Shown here: positions 25,865 through 33,758 of the stretch, piece after piece
Numbering within the stretch: the stretch's first letter is position 1
How the letters are laid out: the number at the start of each line of letters is the position of its first letter
Assembly (NCBI RefSeq): GCF_004119445.1
Contig: NZ_QICI01000073.1
Span: 1 to 64,000, forward strand
Length of the DNA stretch: 64,000 nucleotides
Direction of reading: 5' to 3'
DNA from: Chryseobacterium sp. CH21
GTDB lineage: Bacteria > Bacteroidota > Bacteroidia > Flavobacteriales > Weeksellaceae
The notes under the pieces: model-generated
What the model saw: the letters and a program-made list of their open reading frames with translations, nothing else
Told to the model about the DNA's origin: nothing
Databases searched by the model: none
Made by a program: the position numbers and the translations under genes

Positions 25865-26407
25865 TTACCTTCTTAATTCATCTCTTACTTCCATCAAAGC
25901 AAATCCTAAAAGGTTTTCTCCATTCCATAATAAAGGATTTTCTGCTCTGTTATCTGTTTCCAGCATCCCGATTCCCCAGATTTTATCATAAGGACTTGCC
26001 TCTACTAGAATTTTATCTCCGGTTGACAAAAGAAAATCTTTAAATTTCTGATTTTGAGAGAACTTCAGTAAATTTCCTTGGGTAACAATTTGATATTTAT
26101 GCTCATCCCAACGCTTCGGATCAAAGTTTTTTACTTTTCTGCCCAAAGCTTTTGCCTGATTAGGAGTATTGGCCTTTAAGATTTCCTCTTCTGTTTCAGA
26201 ATCATTAAATAATCTGGCTTTTCCTGCCATCATATAATGTTCTGCTGTTTTGTAAGTAACTCTGTTTTCTTCAAAACTTCCCGGAAACCATTGGCTGAAG
26301 CATGATTTGGTAACCATATCTTTTGCTGTGTGTCCCCAGAAAAAGAGAAACTTTATTCTTTCCTTCTTCTGAAAGCGTTCTGTAATATTTTGTATGGTGT
26401 ATTTCAT
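25865..26407 (-). CDS. NADAR family protein (YbiA/DUF1768)
   Basis: The start is the ATG at 26407 (MKYTIQ); the TTG seven codons upstream lies in an operator-like site. The protein of 180 residues has FLFFWGH, then SQWFPGSF, YKTAEHYMMAGKARLF, the ALGRKVKNFDPKRWDEHK segment, and WGIGMLETD near the C-terminus, all typical of NADAR. Family members cleave ADP-ribose from guanine bases or handle N-glycosidic adducts of riboflavin intermediates. Two operator-like sites (26409-26429 and 26463-26483) and a -7 box lie upstream. Confidence 0.92.
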   Translation of the reverse strand: MKYTIQNITERFQKKERIKFLFFWGHTAKDMVTKSCFSQWFPGSFEENRVTYKTAEHYMMAGKARLFNDSETEEEILKANTPNQAKALGRKVKNFDPKRWDEHKYQIVTQGNLLKFSQNQKFKDFLLSTGDKILVEASPYDKIWGIGMLETDNRAENPLLWNGENLLGFALMEVRDELRR

Positions 26408-26408
26408 G

Positions 26409-26429
26409 ATTGCGTTATTTTGACACAAA
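26409..26429. promoter_or_regulatory. Operator-like 21-bp site 2 of the island
   Basis: The plus strand reads ATTGCGTTA, TTTTG, ACACAAA. Its arms TTGCGTTA and ACACAAA are the same as those of the site at 27329-27349. It covers the ribosome-binding region immediately before the NADAR ATG. Confidence 0.62.
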
Positions 26430-26454
26430 TTTAAAAGAATATGATTCTATCATC

Positions 26455-26462
26455 CAAATTTA
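26455..26462 (-). promoter_or_regulatory. -7 box of the NADAR promoter
   Basis: The minus strand reads TAAATTTG, an exact TAnnTTTG match, 48 bases before the ATG. The 21-bp operator-like site at 26463-26483 abuts it upstream. Confidence 0.5.
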
Positions 26463-26483
26463 TTTGTGTTAATTTTACACTAA
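26463..26483. promoter_or_regulatory. Operator-like 21-bp site 3 of the island
   Basis: The plus strand reads TTTGTGTTA, ATTT, TACACTAA. It lies in the spacer between the -7 box and the expected -33 position of the NADAR promoter, an ideal place for repression. Confidence 0.7.
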
Positions 26484-26627
26484 TTAATTTAATTGATTGA
26501 TTTTCAGCTATAAAAATTTAATTTCAGTAAACACGAATAACACAAATTTTGATCACAAATGGCACAAATTTGATGCGTTTAGAATAAAGCTAATTGAATT
26601 AAATGGTAAAAAAATGTGTTTAACAAA

Positions 26628-27289
26628 CTATTTAATCTCAAAATAAAAGCCCTGCTCTTCCAGTTCTTTATATTTTTCTTTATTGAAAGTAAAAAGTTTT
26701 CCGGGTCTGCCGCTTCCTTCTTTCTTAACATTGTTGGTTTCGTTGAGCAATCCATAACTCATGATTTTCTTGCGGAAATTTCTTCTGTCAATTTCCTGTC
26801 CGACAATTGTTTTATAAAGGTTTTCAAGATCTGAAAAAGGGAATTCTTCATTGAGAAGATTGAACCCGATCGGCTGGTACTGAATTTTCGTGCGAAGTCT
26901 TTTTAAAGCAGTTTCAATGATTGTTTTGTGATCAAAAGCTACTGAAGGAAGTTTATTAACACTGAACCATTGCGCATCTTCTGCATCTGAATCAGCAAAC
27001 AGTTCATGGTAAGAAGGGTTTACAAGCCCCAGATAAGCCACAGAAACCACTCTGTTCCTTGGGTCCCGGCCAAGATTACCAAATGTATACAATTGTTCCA
27101 AAAATCGGGCTTTATGCCTGCCTCTTCATAGAGTTCTCTTTTTACCGCATCATCTACACTTTCATCATCCAGAACAAGACCACCTGGTAGGGCCCAGCCT
27201 CCTTTAAAAGGTTCAATATTTCTTTTAATCAGAAGGATCTGAAGATCTTTTTTATCAAAATATCCGAAAATAACGGCATCTACCGCCAC
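26628..27289 (-). pseudogene. nrtR: NrtR-type Nudix/winged-helix regulator with apparent frameshift
   Basis: The first part (27289 down to about 27105) has an intact Nudix box, Gly37-x5-Glu43-x7-Arg51-Glu52-Leu-x-Glu55-Glu56-x-Gly58. The second part, in another frame, continues EQLYTFGNLGRDPRNRVVSVAYLGLV and then a C-terminal winged helix (KTIVGQEIDRRNFRKKIMS, GSGRPGKLF). One extra A in the A5 run at 27100-27104 joins them into one NrtR-like protein of about 220 residues. NrtR proteins repress NAD-metabolism genes and respond to ADP-ribose. The start is unclear: GTG 27289 as read, or ATG 27321 if one T is missing in the T6 run at 27305-27310. Confidence 0.85.
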
Positions 27290-27328
27290 TTTTATATCCT
27301 GTAATTTTTTGGAGACTCCATAAATTGA

Positions 27329-27349
27329 TTTGCGTTACGAATACACAAA
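27329..27349. promoter_or_regulatory. Operator-like 21-bp site 4, upstream of nrtR
   Basis: The plus strand reads TTTGCGTTA, CGAAT, ACACAAA. Its outer arms form an inverted repeat (TTTGYGT/ACRCAAA). It overlaps the -7 box at 27346-27353 and would cover the transcription start of nrtR, which suggests autorepression. Confidence 0.65.
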
Positions 27350-27353
27350 GCTA
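27346..27353 (-). promoter_or_regulatory. -7 box of the nrtR promoter
   Basis: The minus strand reads TAGCTTTG, an exact TAnnTTTG match, which overlaps the edge of operator-like site 4. Confidence 0.45.
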
Positions 27354-27444
27354 CGATTTATGCCTGTATTAAAAAATAATTTCAATTATAATAAAAGTTC
27401 TTATCTTTAAGTTATCATTATAACATTCTTAAAACTAAACAATT

Positions 27445-28089
27445 ATGAAAAATTTATTAACAATTCTTTCTGCAGCTTTCTTATTAATAGCTTGTGAGAA
27501 AGGAAAAACAACAACTGCTGCTGGTTCGGATAAGACAGATTCTACGGCTTCAAATTCTGAATGGAAACCTGTAGATTCCGCAACAGCCATGAAAGACTGG
27601 ATGGTTTACTCAACTCCGGGAGAAATGCAAAAAATGCTGGCAAAATCTGATGGAACCTGGAACGGAGAAACTTCCATGTGGATGGAAAACGGAGCAAAAC
27701 CTATGATCAGTAAATCCGAGGCTACCAATAAAATGATGTTTGGCGGACGTTATCAGATTACGAATCACAAAGGGGATTTTATGGGAATGCCTTTTGAAGG
27801 AATGAGTATTGTAGGATATGACAACTCAAAAAAGAAATTTGTAAGCACATGGATCGACAATATGGGAACTGGAATCATGCATAGTGAAGGAGACTGGAAT
27901 CCTTCTACAAAATCTGTCGAATTCAAAGGAAAAATGACAGATCCTTCAAGACCAGGAAAAGACTGTGATTTCAGAGAAGTATTCACTTTTGTGGATGATA
28001 ATACTCAGAAGCTTGAAATGTACGGACCTGATTCCAAAACAGGAAAAGAGTATAAAACAATGGAAATAAAATATACCCGTAAAAAATAA
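27445..28089 (+). CDS. DUF1579 lipoprotein
   Basis: The 214-residue protein has a lipoprotein signal peptide with a lipobox ending LIAC (Cys17). A low-complexity Thr/Ser/Ala linker follows, then a DUF1579 domain from about 45 (STPGEMQKMLAKSDGTWNGE, then GGRYQITNHKGDFMGMPFEGMSIVGYD, and WIDNMGTGIMHSEG). The domain is a beta-barrel-like fold of unknown function, here anchored to a membrane in the envelope. It is transcribed away from the NAD/ADP-ribose island and has its own terminator. Confidence 0.88.
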   Translation: MKNLLTILSAAFLLIACEKGKTTTAAGSDKTDSTASNSEWKPVDSATAMKDWMVYSTPGEMQKMLAKSDGTWNGETSMWMENGAKPMISKSEATNKMMFGGRYQITNHKGDFMGMPFEGMSIVGYDNSKKKFVSTWIDNMGTGIMHSEGDWNPSTKSVEFKGKMTDPSRPGKDCDFREVFTFVDDNTQKLEMYGPDSKTGKEYKTMEIKYTRKK

Positions 28090-28094
28090 ATCCA

Positions 28095-28125
28095 TAAAAA
28101 AACCGCTTCGTCAGAAGCGGTTTTT
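28095..28125. terminator. Bidirectional terminator
   Basis: An 11-bp perfect stem AAAACCGCTTC/GAAGCGGTTTT with a GTCA loop is flanked by A and T runs, between DUF1579 and lepA, which converge. Confidence 0.88.
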
Positions 28126-28139
28126 GTGTTTATAATGAA

Positions 28140-29936
28140 TTAATCATTTAATTTTAATACAGCCATGAATGCTGATTGTGGTACTTCTACTCTACCAATC
28201 TGCTTCATTTTCTTTTTACCTTCTTTCTGCTTTTCCAATAGTTTACGTTTTCTGGAAATATCTCCTCCATAACATTTTGCAGTAACGTCTTTTCTCAAGG
28301 CTTTAATAGTTTCTCTTGCGATTACTTTCGTTCCTAATGCAGCCTGAACAGCAATATCAAACTGTTGTCTTGGGATCAGCTCACGAAGCTTCTCACACAT
28401 TCTCTTACCAATGTAATAAGCATTAGAATCATGAATCAATGAAGATAAAGCATCTACCATATCACCATTGATCAGGATATCCATTTTTACAAGCTTAGAG
28501 GCTCTGAATCCGATTGGGTGATAATCGAATGAAGCATATCCTTTAGAGATTGATTTCAGTCTGTCATAGAAATCGAATACAACCTCAGCAAGCGGCATAT
28601 TGAAAATTAACTCTACTCTTTCTGACGTCAGATAACTTTGATTAACAATTTCTCCTCTTTTTTCGATACATAAAGTCATTACTGCTCCTACGAAATCAGA
28701 TTTTGTAATGATTGAAGCCTTAATGAAAGGTTCTTCTACTCTGTCCATCGTTGAAGGATCCATCATCTCAGATGGGTTGTTGATCAAAATAGGAACTTCA
28801 GGTTCTTTTTTAGTATAACCAAAATAAGAAACGTTCGGTACTGTGGTGATCACGTTCATATTGAACTCTCTGTCAAGACGTTCCTGAACAATTTCCATGT
28901 GAAGCATTCCTAAGAATCCGCAACGGAAACCAAATCCAAGTGCTGCAGAACTTTCCGGCTCGAAAACCAGAGAAGCATCATTCAGTCTTAATTTTTCAAG
29001 AGAGAATCTTAATTCCTCAAAATCCTCAGAATCAATTGGGTAAATCCCGGCAAATACCATTGGCTTTACTTCTTCGAATCCATCAATTGGTCCATCTGCA
29101 GGGTTTTCAAATGACGTGATGGTATCTCCTACCTTTACTTCACGGGCATCTTTAATACCGGAAACCAGATATCCTACATCCCCACACTGGATAGTTTTCT
29201 TTGGAACCTGCTTCAGTTTCAGAGTACCTACTTCATCAGCCCCATATTCTTTTCCTGTAGCAAAGAATTTGATCTTTTCATTTTTTGTGATACTTCCGTT
29301 CACAACTTTGAAATACGCTTCAATTCCTCTGAAAGGGTTGTAAACAGAGTCAAAGATCAAAGCCTGAAGCGGACCATCAGGATTTCCTACCGGCGCAGGA
29401 ATTCTTTCAACAATCTGCTCAAGAAGGTTGTGAACACCTTCTCCTGTTTTTCCTGAAACTCTTAGAACATCTTCATACTCGCACCCAATCAGATTCATGA
29501 TTTCATCGGTTACTTCTTCAGGGTTTGCAGAAGGAAGGTCAATTTTATTCAAAATCGGAATGATTGTCAAATCATTTTCCAATGCCAGATACAGATTACT
29601 GATGGTTTGTGCCTGAATACTCTGTGCAGCATCTACAATAAGAAGAGCACCTTCACAGGCAGCAATAGAACGGGAAACTTCATAAGAGAAGTCAACGTGT
29701 CCCGGTGTATCAATAAGGTTTAAAATATATTTTTCTCCTTTATACTCATAATCCATCTGGATAGCGTGTGACTTGATGGTAATCCCACGTTCTTTCTCCA
29801 AATCCATATCATCAAGCGTCTGAGACTGTAATTCTCTTTGGGTAACGGTATTCGTGTACTCCAATAGACGGTCTGCCAGGGTACTTTTACCATGGTCGAT
29901 ATGAGCGATTATGCAAAAATTTCGTATGTTTTTCAT
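28140..29936 (-). CDS. lepA: Elongation factor 4 (LepA)
   Basis: The 598-residue translational GTPase begins MKNIRNFCIIAHIDHGKSTLADRLL, with the P-loop in AHIDHGKST (about 11-19), the DTPGHVDF motif near 77-84 and NKID near 131-134. The LepA-specific C-terminal domain follows, with the GGDISRKRKLLEKQKEGKKKMK segment (parts shown) and the ending VPQSAFMAVLKLND. LepA acts on stalled or misplaced ribosomes at the membrane/cytosol. The length equals that of the family. It appears monocistronic. Confidence 0.97.
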   Translation of the reverse strand: MKNIRNFCIIAHIDHGKSTLADRLLEYTNTVTQRELQSQTLDDMDLEKERGITIKSHAIQMDYEYKGEKYILNLIDTPGHVDFSYEVSRSIAACEGALLIVDAAQSIQAQTISNLYLALENDLTIIPILNKIDLPSANPEEVTDEIMNLIGCEYEDVLRVSGKTGEGVHNLLEQIVERIPAPVGNPDGPLQALIFDSVYNPFRGIEAYFKVVNGSITKNEKIKFFATGKEYGADEVGTLKLKQVPKKTIQCGDVGYLVSGIKDAREVKVGDTITSFENPADGPIDGFEEVKPMVFAGIYPIDSEDFEELRFSLEKLRLNDASLVFEPESSAALGFGFRCGFLGMLHMEIVQERLDREFNMNVITTVPNVSYFGYTKKEPEVPILINNPSEMMDPSTMDRVEEPFIKASIITKSDFVGAVMTLCIEKRGEIVNQSYLTSERVELIFNMPLAEVVFDFYDRLKSISKGYASFDYHPIGFRASKLVKMDILINGDMVDALSSLIHDSNAYYIGKRMCEKLRELIPRQQFDIAVQAALGTKVIARETIKALRKDVTAKCYGGDISRKRKLLEKQKEGKKKMKQIGRVEVPQSAFMAVLKLND

Positions 29937-30061
29937 TTAAGAATCTTGTAATTTGCAAAGATAAAAAAAAGAGAGAGATTATTGTCTTTCATTATCTTAT
30001 TGTATCAATTTATTTAATTTCCCGACAGAAATATTTTATTTTAAAGCCAGTAAGTATCATT

Positions 30062-31117
30062 TTATTTTTCAAAAACATACCCTCCCGTTAGAGAATCAAT
30101 ATAAATATTAGATTCCATGGTAGATCTGAATCCTACAGCCTGAACAGCCCCTGCGTTAGCATCGGACGAAGAATCAATTGCAGCACCAATTAATGCTCCT
30201 ACTAAACCTCCGGCTACTGCTCCTACAAATAATCCTCCGGTTTGAGATGCTGCGAAAAGATTAGTTCTGGAAGAATAAATATAAAAGCCTTTAGAGTCCT
30301 TCTGCATTTCTTCAAATCCTACTGGTGTAATTTTATATGCCTTTCCATTCTCTACATAACAGTACATTTTATAAAGAGAAGTTTCAAGGTCATTATACAT
30401 TAGCTGTATCACTTTTCCTTTTCTGTTCTTTTTGACAGAGTAATCCAGATCAGGCTCCTGGTTATGAAATTTCTGAAAGCTGGTATACACTCCGTCTTTT
30501 AGAACATCATTATTAAATGCTTTATACCCTTTATTTAAATATTCTTCATATCTATTGATTTCACTTTCAGGGATAAAGTATCCTTGGGCAATATTTGGAT
30601 AATAAGAAGCTTTTACAAATTGAGTGAATATCTCAGAAATCTCCCCTGCGAGAAAGATGGAAGGATGTGTGGTTACATTTGGATTGGAAACAATCACATT
30701 ATTGTATCTCCCGATAAAATAATACTTATCATTTCTTTTAATAAAGCTTGAAAGTTTAATTCTGGCTTTCACATAGGGAAATGTCCTGTTATTATCCTGT
30801 TCTTCATAAATCTTAAGATCTTCAAGCATAAGAACAATATCGTTATTTCCTGATGCCTTATTATTATCTCCTTTAAACCAGCCTTCAACAAGCCCTTTAA
30901 GATCGCCACTGGCAAATCTAAACTCAACACTATTTTTTTTATCCTGAACAGTTCCTATGTTTTTATCCGGTCTGTTATCAATAAAAGAAAGAGATCTTGT
31001 AAGCCCTTTTCTATCTTTGATATTATTCTTAAGTTCTATTATTTCTGTCTTTTGAGCTGACCATAAAGCTGAAAGCAAAAAGAAGAAAAATATTTTTTCA
31101 TTTCTTAATTTTGGCAA
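30062..31117 (-). CDS. Exported hypothetical protein with glycine-zipper segment
   Basis: The 351-residue protein has a hydrophobic N-terminal signal (about 8-21, FFFFLLSALWSAQ). It then has a mixed alpha/beta region with no motif I know, and near residues 285-310 a small-residue segment GGLFVGAVAGGLVGALIGAA of the glycine-zipper type, which may insert into a membrane. It follows lepA at a distance and precedes no same-operon gene. Function unknown; outer-membrane or periplasmic location is likely. Confidence 0.7.
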   Translation of the reverse strand: MPKLRNEKIFFFFLLSALWSAQKTEIIELKNNIKDRKGLTRSLSFIDNRPDKNIGTVQDKKNSVEFRFASGDLKGLVEGWFKGDNNKASGNNDIVLMLEDLKIYEEQDNNRTFPYVKARIKLSSFIKRNDKYYFIGRYNNVIVSNPNVTTHPSIFLAGEISEIFTQFVKASYYPNIAQGYFIPESEINRYEEYLNKGYKAFNNDVLKDGVYTSFQKFHNQEPDLDYSVKKNRKGKVIQLMYNDLETSLYKMYCYVENGKAYKITPVGFEEMQKDSKGFYIYSSRTNLFAASQTGGLFVGAVAGGLVGALIGAAIDSSSDANAGAVQAVGFRSTMESNIYIDSLTGGYVFEK

Positions 31118-31143
31118 AAATAGAAATTTAGAATAAAAATTAA

Positions 31144-31174
31144 ACGGCTCTCACAGAAAGATCTGTAAGAGCCG
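31144..31174 (-). terminator. Terminator of the sigma-factor operon
   Basis: The stem ACGGCTCT-CACAGA pairs with ATCTGT-AAGAGCCGT, with a short loop (31144-31174). A T-rich tract follows on the minus strand. It lies 24 bases past the last gene of the ECF sigma operon. Confidence 0.75.
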
Positions 31175-31197
31175 TCCAACATTAAAAAAATAAACTA

Positions 31198-31710
31198 TTA
31201 TGGGTTCTGTTTAGGTCCCGAAGCATTATTATCTTTTCCGTGAGGTTTTCTTTCGTCCATTTTATCCTTCATCATTTTTTCGGATTGAAACAGCTTCAGA
31301 ACTTTTTGGCAGGGTATTACCTGCTGCATTTTTTCTGCGTATTTCTTTCTGTTATCCAGAAGCTTTTGTCCTACTTCAAAGCTTTGCTGTAATTTAGCTT
31401 TTGCTTCATCATCCGTTAATGTTTCCGGATCAAAGCTTGAGTTAAACTGGCTTTTTATCTGCTTCTGGCTTTCCAGATATTCGTTATATAATTGGGTAAA
31501 TTCTGCTTTATCACCAGGATCTACGTTCAGGCTTTCCATGATCATATTGTTCCTGAATTTCTTTAGGAGATCTTTTCTCTCTTCCGGAGAAAGATTATTG
31601 ATGACTTCTTTCCTCTGCTTAGGATCCATTTTCTTCCAATCATAATCTGTCCTCTGGGCATTTAAGCCAAAGCCGTAAATAATCAAAAACGCAAATAATA
31701 TCTTTTTCAT
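31198..31710 (-). CDS. Spy/CpxP-like periplasmic protein of an ECF sigma operon
   Basis: The 170-residue protein has a signal peptide (1-18, ending LNAQ) and a mature part rich in Lys, Gln and Glu and mainly helical. It includes the runs LSPEERKDLLKKF and LTDDEAKAKLQQSFEVGQKLL, which resemble LTxxQ-type periplasmic helical hairpins. Proteins like this, third in a sigma/anti-sigma operon, are often labelled sensor of ECF-type sigma factor in flavobacteria. A role in sensing envelope stress is inference. It starts 5 bases after the anti-sigma stop. Confidence 0.78.
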   Translation of the reverse strand: MKKILFAFLIIYGFGLNAQRTDYDWKKMDPKQRKEVINNLSPEERKDLLKKFRNNMIMESLNVDPGDKAEFTQLYNEYLESQKQIKSQFNSSFDPETLTDDEAKAKLQQSFEVGQKLLDNRKKYAEKMQQVIPCQKVLKLFQSEKMMKDKMDERKPHGKDNNASGPKQNP

Positions 31711-31715
31711 CTTTT

Positions 31716-32258
31716 TTAGTTATATATATCCAAATAAACATCCTGAGTGGAATTACTTGCTAACTCTGCAATTTCAGAATTAGAAAAAGAATCCAGGTAA
31801 TCATTCATTTGTATTTCTTCTTTTTTTGTTACTGCTTTTACCGGTTTTGGTGTCGCTGATATTTTTTCAGTTACCTCCCCTCCTTTAGAAGCATAAACAT
31901 TTTTATCATTTTGATTTTCAACTGTTTGATTATTATTTTCAACAGAAGTTAAATCAGATTTTAAAGTTTCATAAGCCTTCTCGCTCTCTGTCTTTGGTTC
32001 TTCGTTATTGGCAGCATATTCCGTTTTAGCATTCAGTGTTTGCTCTGCAGAATCATTATCTGAATTGAGAACATAGGTTGCTCCAAAGATCAAAGCAAGT
32101 GATGCCGCTGCAGCATACATCCAATTCAGCTTAAAGACAGGTGCTTTTTTACTTGTCTTTATATCATTCATAACGTTCTCCTGAATATTTTCAAACATAT
32201 TATCAGGAACTGTGTAAATGTTTTTACGCTCTAATTTTTCTATGTCGAACTCTTTCAT
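31716..32258 (-). CDS. Putative anti-sigma factor, single-pass membrane protein
   Basis: The 180-residue protein has a cytosolic N-terminus of about 43 residues (VPDNMFENIQENVMNDI), one membrane segment (about 45-64, LNWMYAAAASLALIFGATYVL), and an acidic, Asn/Glu-rich periplasmic part. The layout and place directly after an ECF sigma gene identify it as the likely anti-sigma factor. It has no recognisable ZAS or FecR motif, so this is inferred from context. Confidence 0.75.
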   Translation of the reverse strand: MKEFDIEKLERKNIYTVPDNMFENIQENVMNDIKTSKKAPVFKLNWMYAAAASLALIFGATYVLNSDNDSAEQTLNAKTEYAANNEEPKTESEKAYETLKSDLTSVENNNQTVENQNDKNVYASKGGEVTEKISATPKPVKAVTKKEEIQMNDYLDSFSNSEIAELASNSTQDVYLDIYN

Positions 32259-32276
32259 CTTTGTTGGGTCAAAAAA

Positions 32277-32828
32277 TTATCTTTCGTAATTTTCTTTAAT
32301 ATATTCTTCTATTTTCTGTTTAGCATAATGATAATTTGTTTTCAAAGTTCCTACAGACATATCTACAATTTTTGATATTTCTTCATAGGGCAAATCATCA
32401 TAATACCTCATCATAAATACCAGTTTCTGCTTTTCGGGCAGACTCTGTATAGCGTTCTGCAGTAAAATCTGTATTTCCTCAGCATCACCTTCTGTGTTAT
32501 CGGCAACAAGATTTTGCATGTGATACTCCGGATCCTCATCTGTTTTCTGCATTTTCTTCATTTTGTTGACCTGCTGTAGTGCTTCGTTGGTAGCGATTCT
32601 GTACAACCAGGTATACAACTGGCTATCATTTTTGAACTGATGGAAATTCTGATATGCTTTAATAAAAGTCTCCTGCAAAGTATCTTGTGCGAGGTCTCCA
32701 TCCACAATAATTCTTCTTATGTGCCAATACAATCTGCTTTGATAGGCATCCATCAAGGCACGGACTCCCTTATCCTGGGTCCGTGGATTCTGCATCAACG
32801 AAATAATCTCCGCGTCCTTAATCTTCAT
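32277..32828 (-). CDS. ECF-type RNA polymerase sigma factor
   Basis: The 183-residue protein has a sigma region 2 (about 25-90, with DLAQDTLQETFIKAYQNFHQF and LYTWLYRIATNEAL) and a region 4 (about 125-178, with LPEKQKLVFMMRYYDDLPYEEI and VGTLKTNYHYAKQKIEEYI). This is the size of an ECF (group 4) sigma factor. It is first of a three-gene operon with a membrane anti-sigma and a Spy-like periplasmic protein, with 18- and 5-base gaps. Confidence 0.93.
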   Translation of the reverse strand: MKIKDAEIISLMQNPRTQDKGVRALMDAYQSRLYWHIRRIIVDGDLAQDTLQETFIKAYQNFHQFKNDSQLYTWLYRIATNEALQQVNKMKKMQKTDEDPEYHMQNLVADNTEGDAEEIQILLQNAIQSLPEKQKLVFMMRYYDDLPYEEISKIVDMSVGTLKTNYHYAKQKIEEYIKENYER

Positions 32829-32853
32829 AAGATGCTTTCACTGTTTTGGATTA

Positions 32854-32861
32854 CAAAAATA
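32854..32861 (-). promoter_or_regulatory. -7 box of the ECF sigma operon
   Basis: The minus strand reads TATTTTTG, a TAnnTTTG match, 26 bases before the sigma gene start. The match to the primary-sigma type suggests at least basal expression. Confidence 0.4.
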
Positions 32862-32996
32862 ACTGAAAGTTAAATTAAAAATTCAATTTTCAGATTAAAA
32901 ATTAAAATAATATGAGACAGTTACGCAATAAACGTGCCTGTATTGAAGTATTCTATTTCAGAAATCTTCTTCCTTTTCCCTCTCAGCTTAAAATCT

Positions 32997-33004
32997 TATA
33001 TTTG
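32997..33004 (+). promoter_or_regulatory. -7-like box next to the DUF2520 start
   Basis: TATATTTG matches TAnnTTTG but lies only 4 bases before the ATG at 33009. If real, the mRNA would have no leader. Confidence 0.3.
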
Positions 33005-33008
33005 TTAT

Positions 33009-33758
33009 ATGCAAATTGTAATAATCGGTTCCGGAAATGTTGCCTATCATATGGCAAAAGCTTTCACTTTGAAAAGCATTCCCCTGGCCCAGATTTTTGG
33101 CAGGAACGAAAAAGAATTAAGTAAAATTTCTGAAGAATTAAAGATTCCTTATTCCACAGAGCATCTGGAAGAGGCAGATCTTTATATCATCTGTGTGAGT
33201 GACAATTCTGTAGAAGAAGTTTCGAAAATCATTACCAAAAAAGATATTTTGGTAGCCCATACATCAGGATCTCTTCCAAAAGAAGTGCTTGCCGGCGAAT
33301 ACAGAAAATCCAGCTTTTACCCTTTACAGACTTTTTCAAAATCAAAGGAGCTGGAGTATGAAAAAATTCCGTTTTTTGTAGAAGCCGAGAATGAAGAAGA
33401 TCAGAAAATATTATTTGACCTTGCTTCGCAGATTTCAGAAAAGGTAATGGAAAGCAGTCATGAAAAAAGAAAATATATTCATTTGACAGCAGTTTTCGCC
33501 TGTAATTTTGTGAATCACCTTTTTTCAAGAGCTAAAGAAATTTCAGATTCTCAGGAAATTCCGTTTGATTATTTTTTACCGCTGATTGATGAAACGGTGC
33601 AAAAAATTTATGAAATTGAACCTAAGCAGGCACAAACCGGACCTGCAGTGAGAAACGATGTAAGGATTTTACAACTGCATGAACAGTTATTAAAAGACGA
33701 AAGTCTTGAAATTTATAAAACAATGAATCATTCTATTCAGAAAATGTATGAGTTATAA
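33009..33758 (+). CDS. Rossmann-like/DUF2520 domain protein
   Basis: The start is the ATG at 33009, which gives 249 residues beginning MQIVIIGSGNVAYHMAKAF; a longer reading from 32934 adds 25 unrelated residues. The N-terminal Rossmann motif GSGNVA (7-12) binds a dinucleotide. The C-terminal half is the DUF2520 helical domain (HLTAVFACNFVNHLFSRA, then GPAVRNDVRIL). The family resembles pyrroline-5-carboxylate/ketopantoate-type reductases; the substrate is unknown. It is first in a run of overlapping genes with the KdsC-like phosphatase (11-base overlap) and Maf. Confidence 0.88.
   Translation: MQIVIIGSGNVAYHMAKAFTLKSIPLAQIFGRNEKELSKISEELKIPYSTEHLEEADLYIICVSDNSVEEVSKIITKKDILVAHTSGSLPKEVLAGEYRKSSFYPLQTFSKSKELEYEKIPFFVEAENEEDQKILFDLASQISEKVMESSHEKRKYIHLTAVFACNFVNHLFSRAKEISDSQEIPFDYFLPLIDETVQKIYEIEPKQAQTGPAVRNDVRILQLHEQLLKDESLEIYKTMNHSIQKMYEL

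Noticed and set aside
25856..25876. Half-site TTTGTGTT before the oxygenase gene
   Set aside because: The second arm ACACWAA is missing.
26518..26575. Further operator-like words (AACACAAA, CACAAATTT) upstream of NADAR
   Set aside because: Only one arm matches the 21-bp motif; the stretch looks like degenerate ACAAAT-rich repeat DNA.
27289..27321. Restoring an ATG start for nrtR by one more base in the T6 run
   Set aside because: It is attractive (MESPKKLQDIK would join smoothly) but rests on a second hypothetical missing base in the same gene; kept only as a note.
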